This document shows, piece after piece, positions 36,928 through 45,297 of a stretch of 64,000 nt of DNA. A program made the position numbers and the translations under genes. The stretch is from Bacteroidales bacterium (lineage in GTDB: Bacteria > Bacteroidota > Bacteroidia > Bacteroidales > UBA932). Within the stretch, counting starts at the first letter, position 1. Each line of letters starts with the position of its first letter. Below the pieces are notes generated by a model. The model saw only the letters and a program-made list of their open reading frames with translations, had not been told where the DNA came from and made no database searches. The DNA lies in the NCBI GenBank assembly GCA_017631435.1, contig JAGBTG010000051.1, forward strand, positions 1-64,000, given 5' to 3'.

Positions 36928-38970
36928 CTACTCTTCGTAGTTTACTACAGTCCATTTATATGGGATATCTTTATTTCTATAATCATTATAAGATTCTTGC
37001 TGTTTAAGCAAAGTCATTTCTGAAGACTTAACTAAAGTTCCTTTACTTGCCACCCCATCCAACCAATTATCTAAGCATGATGATATAGTAGTAGACGAAG
37101 TATATTTATTAAAACTTGTCGCTAGCATTGTTACATAATTTAATTTACTACATCCAGAAAACATGCGATCATAACAGTCTTCCTCCAACACTTTAGCAGG
37201 TAATACAGGAGAAGTAACTAGATTCGAACACCCTGCAAACATATAACTATAACAGCCTCTAGCCAGCTTCGTCGCAGGTAATGCGGGAACTTCTCTTAAA
37301 CTTGTACATCCATAAAACATTTGCGAATAACAACGATATGCTAGCTCCGTCGCAGGCAATGCTGGGGCCTCTATTAAACTTGTGCATTCATAAAACATGT
37401 TTTCACAACAATAACCTCCTTTAAGATCTGTTATCAACAATTCTGGAGCATATACCAAGCTTGTACAGCTACTAAACATTCCCACACAACTATCATAATC
37501 TACACTATATGCCAAAATTCTAGGAGGAGTGGTTAAGCTACTGCATTTACTAAACATATATTTATAACAATTAGCTACCGCGACTTCTGCTATCAAATCA
37601 GGTGCTTTAGTCAAACCAGTACAACCTGAAAACATCCTTTGATAGCAATAATTAACAGTAGTTGTTGCTGGCAGCTCGGGACCTTCTGTTAATTTTGTAC
37701 ATCCAGAGAACATCCAAACATAACAGAACTCGGCCAGATTCTTTAATGGCAATTCCGGTGCGGAAATTAAATTTACACAATCAGCAAATAAGTAACAGAA
37801 CTGGCACTCCCCATTATCAGCTAACGCTATATTTTTGTAATTTACCAGTGTGCGAATATCACCGGTGCAACTCACTTCAACATTCTCACTGAACACAAAC
37901 GAAGCACAGTTCTCCCGCCAGTAGTTTGATTCATTAGGAATATATGCTGTTCCTTTAGTAGCCATACCTCTTAATCTCAAATCGCCCCAATCTCCGCCAA
38001 ACCTTACCGGCTCTGTTCCAAGTTCAGACCATTCATCTCCATTAACCGAATACTCCAATGTTTCCACCTCTTTGGTGATAGAAAGAAACTGTTCAGATTT
38101 TGCTGAAAAAGTCAGGTATGGGATTGGCATTTCAACCTTAAAACGGGCTGAAAGGTATTTATTTCTCTCAATTTCTATACTTGAATTAAATGTCTTTGTA
38201 AAAACTCTGTCTGCAGCATCAGTAATAGTTAGAGTAAAACCTTCTGTAAACGATGTAGGTGGCAATACTATCCAAAACGGTGTAGATGTTTCAGCGGTTG
38301 AACCAATAGTCACGCCATCGCAACAATCTAAAGTTACCGTTGATGTAGCAGTTTCATCCATCTCAGTTGTAGGCAATCCTCCGTATGATGGAGTAATAAT
38401 TGCCTTTCCTGCTACAGGTTCAGATTTATTTCCTTCAATCTTAATTGATTTTACAATAATGTCATCATCCCCATAAAGGAAAATCCTCAAATATCCACTT
38501 GTATTGCGGAAGCAGAGATCCAAGTCATTCAAATCCTGAGTAACAGCAACCATAGGGTTTGCTCCCAAGCCAAAAGAGTTTTCTGCATACGATTGCACAG
38601 TAGGATAGGTATAGCTGATATATCCGTCCTCATCAAGTTTGTTTGTTGAAGAATATGGATAAATGGCATAATACCTGTCAATACTAATACCAGTACCTAT
38701 AGTTTCTGTCACATCTCTGAAATCGCCTGCATTATCACCAGTTTCACCTTCAAAAATATACTTCTTGTTTCTGGTAGAACCTTCAAACAATGTTATAAGA
38801 TCACCGGCTGTCCATCTCAAACGAATTTGATCATTGATAAAAGTTCGAGTAGCATCGTCCTCTATTGTTGCATGGAATCGTTTTTGAGTATTGTCAGGAG
38901 TATATAACTCTTCCCTAGCTACACATGACACAAGTAGGCAGCTAATTAATAAATAGAATATCTTTCTCAT
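36928..38970 (-). CDS. Surface lipoprotein B: fimbrillin-like N-terminal domain plus Cys-rich leucine repeats
   Basis: A 680-residue lipoprotein with lipobox CLLVSC (lipid on Cys16). Residues about 30-290 match the fimbrillin-like domain of lipoprotein A (DATRTFINDQIRLRWTAGDL, YAIYPY, NSFGLGANPMVAVTQ). Residues about 365-620 hold roughly ten repeats of about 25 residues with the pattern CYxxMFxGCTSLxxAPxLPA, each with two Cys. Start set at 38970, which gives the signal peptide. The small peptide gene B ends 13 bp upstream. The gene is AT-rich compared with its metG neighbour. A cell-surface binding role is inferred. Confidence 0.83.
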   Translation of the reverse strand: MRKIFYLLISCLLVSCVAREELYTPDNTQKRFHATIEDDATRTFINDQIRLRWTAGDLITLFEGSTRNKKYIFEGETGDNAGDFRDVTETIGTGISIDRYYAIYPYSSTNKLDEDGYISYTYPTVQSYAENSFGLGANPMVAVTQDLNDLDLCFRNTSGYLRIFLYGDDDIIVKSIKIEGNKSEPVAGKAIITPSYGGLPTTEMDETATSTVTLDCCDGVTIGSTAETSTPFWIVLPPTSFTEGFTLTITDAADRVFTKTFNSSIEIERNKYLSARFKVEMPIPYLTFSAKSEQFLSITKEVETLEYSVNGDEWSELGTEPVRFGGDWGDLRLRGMATKGTAYIPNESNYWRENCASFVFSENVEVSCTGDIRTLVNYKNIALADNGECQFCYLFADCVNLISAPELPLKNLAEFCYVWMFSGCTKLTEGPELPATTTVNYCYQRMFSGCTGLTKAPDLIAEVAVANCYKYMFSKCSSLTTPPRILAYSVDYDSCVGMFSSCTSLVYAPELLITDLKGGYCCENMFYECTSLIEAPALPATELAYRCYSQMFYGCTSLREVPALPATKLARGCYSYMFAGCSNLVTSPVLPAKVLEEDCYDRMFSGCSKLNYVTMLATSFNKYTSSTTISSCLDNWLDGVASKGTLVKSSEMTLLKQQESYNDYRNKDIPYKWTVVNYEE

Positions 38971-38983
38971 AACGATTCTCCAA

Positions 38984-39097
38984 TTAATCATTTGTAATCC
39001 AACCACCGTCTTCCGGATCTTCATTACTCGCAGCAAAACCACGCTCAACCACCAGTTCGACAACTTCAATTTCTGGCTCAACATAACTTATTCTCAT
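38984..39097 (-). CDS. Small acidic peptide B (VEKGFA family), 37 residues
   Basis: ATG at 39097, TAA at 38986-38984. It opens MRISYVEPEIEVVELVVERG, followed by FAAS and a tail rich in Asp, Glu, Gly and Trp. The core aligns without gaps to the peptides at 9672-9803 and 43040-43186. It precedes lipoprotein gene B by 13 bp. No signal peptide. The 5' region between it and the structured RNA upstream (39098-39143) is only 46 bp. Confidence 0.7.
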   Translation of the reverse strand: MRISYVEPEIEVVELVVERGFAASNEDPEDGGWITND

Positions 39098-39143
39098 AAC
39101 ATAATGGATATAATACCACCATACTCCTTGGAGGCGCATTTAT

Positions 39144-39368
39144 AAAAAAAAGAAAGTGTGGAGTTAATCGTTTATCTATTCGGAGGCTCTGGTAAACCTA
39201 GCTACAAATAAACAATACCCCACACTAGCCGGTATATACTTGGGATGCGTATATGACACAACAAGTGATGAAGTTGATTGCTTCTCCCTGTAGCTTGAAA
39301 TTTACCAGATTTCCGAATAGGGTTAAAAGCGAAACACTTTCATCAAAAATATGTATGTCTGTTTCCAG
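39144..39368 (-). ncRNA. Candidate structured RNA, about 190-nt rod with T8 tail (6S-like?)
   Basis: On the minus strand a TACCTTTG box (39375-39382) precedes a perfect small hairpin with a GAAA loop (ATGTCTG/CAGACAT, about 39350-39367). A long imperfect inverted repeat follows, arms 39289-39341 and 39152-39206: GAAAGTGT/ACACTTTC, TATTCGG/CCGAATA, TCTGGTAAA/TTTACCAGA and AGCTACA/TGTAGCT, separated by small and one large internal loop. Eight Ts close it at 39151-39144. Size and bulged-rod shape recall 6S RNA, but no sequence match was possible. Alternatives are a small MITE-like element or a leader of the peptide B operon. Confidence 0.5.
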
Positions 39369-39374
39369 ACATTA

Positions 39375-39382
39375 CAAAGGTA
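39375..39382 (-). promoter_or_regulatory. -7 box before the candidate RNA
   Basis: Minus-strand TACCTTTG, an exact TAnnTTTG match. Transcription would start near 39368 and read into the rod-shaped inverted repeat. No clear -33 box was found. Confidence 0.45.
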
Positions 39383-39540
39383 GAAAATGTTTACAACATT
39401 CAGGGGTATTGGACTTCAAATTTCTGCCAAATATTTATGAAAACCAATATTGCTTGGAAAATACTTTATACAAATCTTTATAGCAGAACCGAGAAGCTAT
39501 TAAATTAATATTGCTATACAATATTATAAGACTATTTTAT

Positions 39541-39570
39541 TTTGCATTTCAAAACTTATCACTATCTTTG
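39541..39570 (+). promoter_or_regulatory. Promoter of higBA
   Basis: TTTG at 39541-39544 and TATCTTTG at 39563-39570 are separated by 18 bp, close to the Bacteroidetes spacing. The higB ATG lies 17 bp further on. Confidence 0.6.
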
Positions 39571-39587
39571 TACAAATTTAAGAGGAT

Positions 39588-39887
39588 ATGAGGGTTGTAT
39601 CGCATAGAAAGCTCAAGGAGTTTTATGAGCAGAAAGGGTTTGAGGATTCTAAAGTGGCACTGGAGAGGTGGTATGATATTGTGGAGAAGGCTCAATGGAA
39701 GAATTTTGGAGATGTGAGATATGATTTTCCATCTGCCGATTATGTGGGCAACCAGCACTACGTGTTCAATATAAGGAGGAACAAATATCGCGTTGTGGTT
39801 GTTATAAAGTTTATAATGGGATATGTGTTTGTCCGTTTCGTAGGAACGCACGAGCAATATGATAAAATTGATTGTTCTACCATCTAA
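39588..39887 (+). CDS. higB: Toxin HigB (RelE-like mRNA interferase)
   Basis: A 99-residue toxin of the HigB (PF09907) family. It opens MRVVSHRKLKEFYEQKGFED and contains VFNIRRNKYRVVVVIKF and VRFVGTHEQYDKID, the family's conserved core and C-terminus. Such toxins cleave mRNA on the ribosome. The antitoxin gene follows after 11 bp. The toxin-first order is usual for higBA. The pair lies between two surface lipoprotein loci. Confidence 0.92.
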   Translation: MRVVSHRKLKEFYEQKGFEDSKVALERWYDIVEKAQWKNFGDVRYDFPSADYVGNQHYVFNIRRNKYRVVVVIKFIMGYVFVRFVGTHEQYDKIDCSTI

Positions 39888-39898
39888 TATATACTGCT

Positions 39899-40261
39899 AT
39901 GATTGAGATTACAGAGATTCAATATGAGTACGCTTTGGCAAGAATTGAGGAACTGTTGCCATTGGTAGACAATTCCACTCCAGCGAACGAGAGGAATGCC
40001 GTGGAACTTTCAATTATGTCTGAGGTTGTGATTGCTTACGAGAAGGAGCATTTCCCTATTGAGAAGCCTACCATTGCGCAACTTATAGAGCTGGCACTTG
40101 AGGAAGCCAATATGTCGCAGAAGCAACTTGCCAATGAGATAGGGGTAAGCCCATCAAGAATAAATGACTACCTCAGCGGCAGGGCGGAACCTACGCTGAA
40201 GGTAGCCAAATCACTTTGTAAGGTTCTGAGCATCAATCCGGCGGCCATGCTTGGCATGTAA
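39899..40261 (+). CDS. higA: Antitoxin HigA (XRE-family HTH)
   Basis: A 120-residue antitoxin. The N-terminal half is acidic and helical and should bind HigB. The C-terminal half is an XRE helix-turn-helix (NMSQKQLANEIGVSPSRIN, then DYLSGRAEPTLKVAKSL) that should repress the higBA promoter. Start chosen at 39899, the first ATG after the higB stop, rather than 39872, which overlaps higB. Confidence 0.92.
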   Translation: MIEITEIQYEYALARIEELLPLVDNSTPANERNAVELSIMSEVVIAYEKEHFPIEKPTIAQLIELALEEANMSQKQLANEIGVSPSRINDYLSGRAEPTLKVAKSLCKVLSINPAAMLGM

Positions 40262-40318
40262 TGTTCACAAATAAAAAACACTTCCAATATTTGCAAGTAT
40301 TGTAACTGAGTTTGCTAA

Positions 40319-40352
40319 AAAGCCAACTTGCTGTGGTCTGCAAGTTGGCTTT
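40319..40352. terminator. Bidirectional terminator between higA and lipoprotein gene C
   Basis: Perfect 13-bp stem AAAGCCAACTTGC / GCAAGTTGGCTTT with an 8-nt loop, between the convergent genes ending at 40261 and 40366. Confidence 0.9.
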
Positions 40353-40365
40353 AATCGTTTTGTTT

Positions 40366-43029
40366 TTATTGACTATCTGACAGGATATTCAAATACTTCC
40401 AAATAGAAGCAGATTTATACTCTTCCAAACTTCCCGCAGGTACATAAATTTTTAAATCATCATTAGTATCTTGAACTGGATTACAATTTAATTCAGGTGG
40501 TGATATTGCCTTTATATCAACTCTTATCAGTGAAGAACATCCTCCAAACGCATAACATCCAATATTCTCTACACTCTCAGGAATAGTTACACTAGTAAGA
40601 CTGGTACAACCTTGAAATGCGCTGGATACAATAGATGTAACACTATTAGGTATAGTAACACTTGATAAGTTGGAGCAACCACAGAACACCCGTTCTTCAA
40701 TGGTAGTCAGACTACTAGGTATAAATACAGTTGTCAGATTTGAACAACCTTCGAATGCAACTCTTCCAATAGTAGTTACACCATTAGGAATAGTTACACT
40801 TGTCATGTTCTTACAATTATAAAAAGCACATTCTCCAATAGTAGTCACATTATCAGGAATACTTAAATTTTTAATACCACATCCATAAAATGCATATGCT
40901 GGAATTGTGGCAAGGCCACTACCAATCGTCAACTCTTCCAAAAGATTACAACCAGAGAAAGCATACTCACCTATGGATGTAACACTATCAGGAATATTCA
41001 AGCGTGTAATATTACACCCCAAAAATGCATCGTATCCAATTGAAACAACATTCTTACCTATAGTCAGGCTAGTCACACTTTTACTACCTAGAAATGCTAG
41101 TCTGCCAATGGATTTAACCATATCCCCGATGACAATTTCTGTAAAGTTAGTATTATAAAAAGGCCTAGTATCAGAACTCTGTCCTCCCGGTATATCGCAA
41201 TTTATTAACAATTTTCCCGAACTACCTTCAAATGCACTATAGCCTATAGAAGTAACACTTGCTGGAAGCGTCAGATTTATCAGTTTACACCCCTTAAAGG
41301 CTCCTATTCCAATTGTAGTAACTTTTTCAGGAATGTTTATGCTTGCCAAATTGCATCCACTAAATGCATAATCGCCGATTGAAGTTATATCATCAGGCAA
41401 AACTATTTTAGACAATGCAGCACAATTAGAAAACATAGAATTTGGGATCTGAGTTATTTTATCAGGCAGCACAATATCTGTTAAGGACCTACAACCTTGA
41501 AAGACACATTGGCCAATTGATTTGAGTCCTACAGGCAATGATATACTTTGCAGTTTGCAGCCACTGAATGCATATTGTCCTATTGACGTAACACTTTCCG
41601 GAATCTCTATATACTCAAGACTCTTACAATTATCAAATGCATTATTTGAAATATAAGACACACCTCTAGGAAGGATTATGCTTTTCAAACCAGAGCAATG
41701 CATGAAAGCACTTTTCCCTATTGAAGTTACAGCTCCATCAAAAGTAATTACACCCTGTCCATTCTCATAAATGTTCGATATTAAATTTGCACCGAAAACT
41801 TTTTTGGAATAAGGGACTACAATTTCTCCATCAGTTGAAGTATACCATATCTCATTATCCGGCTGAAAGGATCGGGCCTCCTGGCTTATGGAAACTTTCT
41901 GGAGTTCAACTCCATCTAATGTGGACAAAATCACTTCAGACAAGCGTTCTGAGTTTGATTTGTTTTCAGCAACACCCAACACTACCACCTCCTTGCGCAA
42001 AGCTTTGGTCTCAACTACTGAAATCCACTTAGCATCCTCAGAAACAACTACCTTGTACTCCTGATTGGTAACAACCGGTATTTCAATTGTAGCTCCTTCT
42101 GCAGAAATCTCATAGGATGTCATAGCTCCCTCCTGTAGTTCAAATACACCATCCTGCTTGTAGGTGATTACTGGGAACGTCAAAAGACTTGAACGTTTGA
42201 TTGTATTTGACGCTGTATTGGTCAGGGTCCTGCTCATACCATCTGTATCGGTGACGGTTATCTTCATACCTGATGCAAAGGTGACTGGAGGCACTGCCAA
42301 TATGAATGTGGTTGGACTGCTCTCATTCAACTGAACTCCTTCGCCACAATCCAACTCAACGGTTTTGGTGGCCTTGGTTGAATGCATTGTTATTGACGGG
42401 GCTTCTCCATTCACATATCCTACAACTGTGGATTTTCCGCTGATAAGCTCTCCTCCTATACCTTCAAGCTTAATTGACTTGATTTTATCAACGCCCTTGA
42501 ACTGTAGCTTAACTCCACCACAAATATTCCTGAAAGTAAGCTGATTAGATGAAGAGACTGCTACCATCTGGAATGCTCCGTTTGCAAAAGAGTTCGCAGA
42601 ATAATACTGCGTCTGTGGCAACACTACATTCAGTTTGTAAGATTTCGTTGGACTGCTGTTGTCATTCTTCATGCACCACACATCAGTTGAATGAGGATAC
42701 AGAACTACATTGTGGTCTATTTCCTGACCTGACTCAAGATCATCTCCTGAACTTTCATTTATTTTGCTAAAACCTCCCGTTGTGGTTCCCACATATTGCT
42801 CCTTTATCTGGTACTTAACGCCCAAAGTTGTCTTCATAAAGGCTATTATCTGGTCTTCCTCTGACCATAACACATTATTGTTCTCATCCATGGAGGTTCG
42901 GGTGGCATCCATAGATTCAATTTTACCAAACAATTCTGTATTCGCAAGACATGACAACATATCCTGCTCGTATTTCTGGCATGAAAGAACAACCAAAGAA
43001 ATCAGCAAAACCCCCAATATACGTCTCAT
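40366..43029 (-). CDS. Surface lipoprotein C: fimbrillin-like, BACON-like and BspA-type LRR domains
   Basis: An 887-residue lipoprotein with lipobox VVLSC (lipid on Cys17). Residues about 35-300 are fimbrillin-like (DATRTSMDENNNVLWSEEDQ, NSFANGAFQMVAV). Residues about 303-385 look like a BACON domain, often linked to mucin or glycan binding (KWISVVETKAL, ending VSISQEA). Residues about 420-850 hold about 18 BspA-type LRR_5 units (TSIGEYAFSGCNLLEELTIG and similar). The end IYVPAGSLEEYKSASIW is typical of BspA-like proteins. Start at 43029 gives the signal peptide. Peptide gene C ends 10 bp upstream. Confidence 0.87.
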   Translation of the reverse strand: MRRILGVLLISLVVLSCQKYEQDMLSCLANTELFGKIESMDATRTSMDENNNVLWSEEDQIIAFMKTTLGVKYQIKEQYVGTTTGGFSKINESSGDDLESGQEIDHNVVLYPHSTDVWCMKNDNSSPTKSYKLNVVLPQTQYYSANSFANGAFQMVAVSSSNQLTFRNICGGVKLQFKGVDKIKSIKLEGIGGELISGKSTVVGYVNGEAPSITMHSTKATKTVELDCGEGVQLNESSPTTFILAVPPVTFASGMKITVTDTDGMSRTLTNTASNTIKRSSLLTFPVITYKQDGVFELQEGAMTSYEISAEGATIEIPVVTNQEYKVVVSEDAKWISVVETKALRKEVVVLGVAENKSNSERLSEVILSTLDGVELQKVSISQEARSFQPDNEIWYTSTDGEIVVPYSKKVFGANLISNIYENGQGVITFDGAVTSIGKSAFMHCSGLKSIILPRGVSYISNNAFDNCKSLEYIEIPESVTSIGQYAFSGCKLQSISLPVGLKSIGQCVFQGCRSLTDIVLPDKITQIPNSMFSNCAALSKIVLPDDITSIGDYAFSGCNLASINIPEKVTTIGIGAFKGCKLINLTLPASVTSIGYSAFEGSSGKLLINCDIPGGQSSDTRPFYNTNFTEIVIGDMVKSIGRLAFLGSKSVTSLTIGKNVVSIGYDAFLGCNITRLNIPDSVTSIGEYAFSGCNLLEELTIGSGLATIPAYAFYGCGIKNLSIPDNVTTIGECAFYNCKNMTSVTIPNGVTTIGRVAFEGCSNLTTVFIPSSLTTIEERVFCGCSNLSSVTIPNSVTSIVSSAFQGCTSLTSVTIPESVENIGCYAFGGCSSLIRVDIKAISPPELNCNPVQDTNDDLKIYVPAGSLEEYKSASIWKYLNILSDSQ

Positions 43030-43039
43030 AATCTTATAA

Positions 43040-43186
43040 TTAGTTAAAACTTCCTTCTCCTTCTTCTTCTCCAACTCCCTCATTACCGGGTGATGAAGCA
43101 AATCCTTTTTCAACACTAATCTCAATAATCTCTAATTCAGGTGAATTGTATCCATCTGAAAATACTTTGTTCATTTTTCTTTCCAT
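43040..43186 (-). CDS. Small acidic peptide C (VEKGFA family), 48 residues
   Basis: ATG at 43186, TAA at 43042-43040. The core is YNSPELEIIEISVEKGFASS, aligned without gaps to peptides A and B, and the tail is Gly/Glu-rich (EGVGEEEGEGSFN). A second in-frame Met at residue 5 could be the start. It precedes lipoprotein gene C by 10 bp. Confidence 0.72.
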   Translation of the reverse strand: MERKMNKVFSDGYNSPELEIIEISVEKGFASSPGNEGVGEEEGEGSFN

Positions 43187-43193
43187 AATATTT

Positions 43194-43201
43194 CAAATTT
43201 A
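43194..43201 (-). promoter_or_regulatory. -7 box for the peptide C/lipoprotein C operon
   Basis: Minus-strand TAAATTTG matches TAnnTTTG exactly and lies 7 bp before the peptide ATG, which would make the mRNA nearly leaderless. The -33 region is not clear. Confidence 0.4.
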
Positions 43202-43263
43202 TATTTATAATGATTCAATTGCATATGTACCTCACAAATTACACCAAATAATTGTGAATTAGC

Positions 43264-43566
43264 CTACTCCCAGTAATCGCAGACCACCCGGCTCTCCCTG
43301 CACTGCTTGCAGAAGTTGCTTATCTCCACATGGGCAGGATGAACCTTGTATGCGGCAAGGTCCTCTTCGCTGCGGAAGCGGCTTATGAGAACTGCGTCAT
43401 AGCTCATATCGGTGTGCTTGAAATCTATTCCAACCTCAGCTGAAACCAACTGGGGGACCACCCCTACAAGCCCCTCAAGGCGCTGTTTCATCTGCTTTAG
43501 GTTCTCTTCTTTGGTAGCGCCACAGGCACAATCCTTAAAGCGCCACATCACAATGTGTACCAACAT
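43264..43566 (-). CDS. Dabb-family (stress-responsive alpha/beta barrel) protein
   Basis: A 100-residue protein that opens MLVHIVMWRFKD and has VSAEVGIDFKHTDMSYDAVL and AYKVHPAHVEISNF, the Dabb (PF07876) pattern of a dimeric alpha/beta barrel. Function unknown; relatives include stress proteins and small enzymes. It is the last gene of a tight eight-gene minus-strand run and follows the OmpA-like gene by 6 bp. Confidence 0.9.
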   Translation of the reverse strand: MLVHIVMWRFKDCACGATKEENLKQMKQRLEGLVGVVPQLVSAEVGIDFKHTDMSYDAVLISRFRSEEDLAAYKVHPAHVEISNFCKQCRESRVVCDYWE

Positions 43567-43572
43567 AATATA

Positions 43573-44160
43573 CTACTGTATTATCACTACCCTGTTAAGG
43601 TTGATATTGGAATATTTATAATTTTCTATCACTCCCCCATTCACAATACGCTCCAAAGCTATACCATATTTCTTGTGAAGCAGATTACAAATGTAATCCA
43701 GCCTCTTCTGGGCAAGATCATTCTCGGTGCTGTAGACTGTGAATATTTTGTCGGGATTGACATTCAATGAATTTTCAATAAAGAATGTGAGGTTCACCAA
43801 CTCTTTTGCCCCTATGGAAGTCTTTCCTATTTCAAAGAAAAGCGCTACCGGAATCCCTCCTGCTTTTGACATATCTGCCGCATCCAATTCCATAAGTTGC
43901 TCCTTACATGAATCCAGCTCCATTTTCAACCGGGCATTTTCCTTAAGCAACTCATCTGCACGCGATGCCACATCAACAAGGGAGTCCATTGTTGCAACCT
44001 GCGCTGAAAGTTCGCCAGACAATCTCTCTGTGCGCATTATGGCCTCCTTATAGGCCTCTTTCAATGCCGCAAGCTCCTTCTTCCTGCTCATCCTTTGGGC
44101 AGAGACTGTGCTGCTTGCAAAGAGCAGCAACATAAGAAACAGAAGTGATTTTCTTTCCAT
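43573..44160 (-). CDS. Exported coiled-coil protein with degenerate OmpA-like C-terminal domain
   Basis: A 195-residue protein with a signal peptide ending TVSAQ, a coiled coil over residues about 27-95 and a C-terminal region resembling the OmpA domain (ALFFEIGKTSIGAKELVNLT, later KRLDYICNLLHKKYGI). The family's conserved peptidoglycan-binding Asp/Arg positions are not clearly kept, so cell wall binding is doubtful. It probably works with the carboxypeptidase-regulatory-like protein encoded 11 bp upstream. Confidence 0.6.
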   Translation of the reverse strand: MERKSLLFLMLLLFASSTVSAQRMSRKKELAALKEAYKEAIMRTERLSGELSAQVATMDSLVDVASRADELLKENARLKMELDSCKEQLMELDAADMSKAGGIPVALFFEIGKTSIGAKELVNLTFFIENSLNVNPDKIFTVYSTENDLAQKRLDYICNLLHKKYGIALERIVNGGVIENYKYSNINLNRVVIIQ

Positions 44161-44171
44161 AGCAAATTAAT

Positions 44172-45269
44172 TTAAGGGTTGGCACCTGCTGTAGCCTTTT
44201 CTACCAATCTTCTGGTGGCCTCATTTAGAGGCGGAACTGATGATGGAATTATGAAATTATCAGTCCTTTTCTCATTATCACACTCCTCATCCGCCTCTTT
44301 TTGTGTAAGATAATCCCAGTCAACCAAATATATCTCCACCATTGAACGGACAACCATAGGCTGGTCTGATCCAAGCATTTTCCTTATAAGCAATCCCTTG
44401 ACATCTGCCTCAATCACAAGACTTGCTTCCTGCAGATCCTTTGGAAGATATATTCCTTCATCGTTAGGAATATATGAATGGGTTGCATACAACTGGTTCA
44501 CCCGCATTGTAAGACCAAAGATTTTCAGTGGCCACAATGATGCACTGTGTTTCTTTTTCTTGGCCATCATATCTTCAACAGTAGTGAAACTGTATGCATT
44601 CTGTTTATAGATGAGGGATACACCGGATTTACCCTGCTCCTCATATATTTTAACCTGATTATCATCCGCCTTGAATGACTCAGGTACTGTAATCTCCTTA
44701 TCACACTCTTGCAGCAAGTGCAGCATTGAAGGGAACATCATTTCCGATTTTACAACAGTACTATCCTCTCCTCCAAGCTTATAATTGGCATATGCACGGC
44801 TACCATATATGCGCATGTCGGAGTCTCCCTTGAACTTTGCATCCTTGGAAGCAGGTACAAGGCGCCCTGTCATATGCTCCGTAAAGAAATTGATTGTATC
44901 GCTTGTGGTGGTAATGCTGAAATACTCCCGCGCATAAAAGGTCTGTTTCAGCACATTGCGCTCCTTAGGCACCACAACCAACTCCGGCAAATCAAACAAT
45001 ATGGGAACCATTTGCCATATTTTCTCTTCTGGTGTATCTATGACAAGCTGCTCATACCCCATACAGCGGAGTGTAAGAGGATACGCAGAAACAGGAATAT
45101 CTGACAATACTCCGTTGCTCAATGTGTACCCCACCACATTACCCTGGGCATCAAAGGCGGAAGCTGCCGAAACAGGTATATTGTCGAGAGCATCCACCAC
45201 TCTCACCTGTGCATTTGCAGAGGTTAAAGCCAGAAAGATAGATAAAATTGAAACCAGTATATACTTCAT
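44172..45269 (-). CDS. Exported protein with carboxypeptidase-regulatory-like N-terminal domain
   Basis: A 365-residue exported protein (signal peptide ends TSANAQ) of unknown function. Residues about 22-95 look like a carboxypeptidase-regulatory beta sandwich (VRVVDALDNIPVSAASAFDA, LTLRCMGYEQL). The rest has the feel of the TonB-linked outer-membrane relatives without a barrel. Start chosen at 45269 for the signal peptide. It follows a STAS gene by 28 bp and probably shares its operon. Confidence 0.6.
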   Translation of the reverse strand: MKYILVSILSIFLALTSANAQVRVVDALDNIPVSAASAFDAQGNVVGYTLSNGVLSDIPVSAYPLTLRCMGYEQLVIDTPEEKIWQMVPILFDLPELVVVPKERNVLKQTFYAREYFSITTTSDTINFFTEHMTGRLVPASKDAKFKGDSDMRIYGSRAYANYKLGGEDSTVVKSEMMFPSMLHLLQECDKEITVPESFKADDNQVKIYEEQGKSGVSLIYKQNAYSFTTVEDMMAKKKKHSASLWPLKIFGLTMRVNQLYATHSYIPNDEGIYLPKDLQEASLVIEADVKGLLIRKMLGSDQPMVVRSMVEIYLVDWDYLTQKEADEECDNEKRTDNFIIPSSVPPLNEATRRLVEKATAGANP

Positions 45270-45297
45270 CACTTTCTGTAAGCATATAATCAATGTT

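Noticed and set aside
39152..39341. Invertible promoter (phase-variation switch) for lipoprotein B
   Set aside because: The arms are long and imperfect, unlike the short perfect repeats of Bacteroides invertons. The best -7 box lies outside them and no recombinase gene is near.
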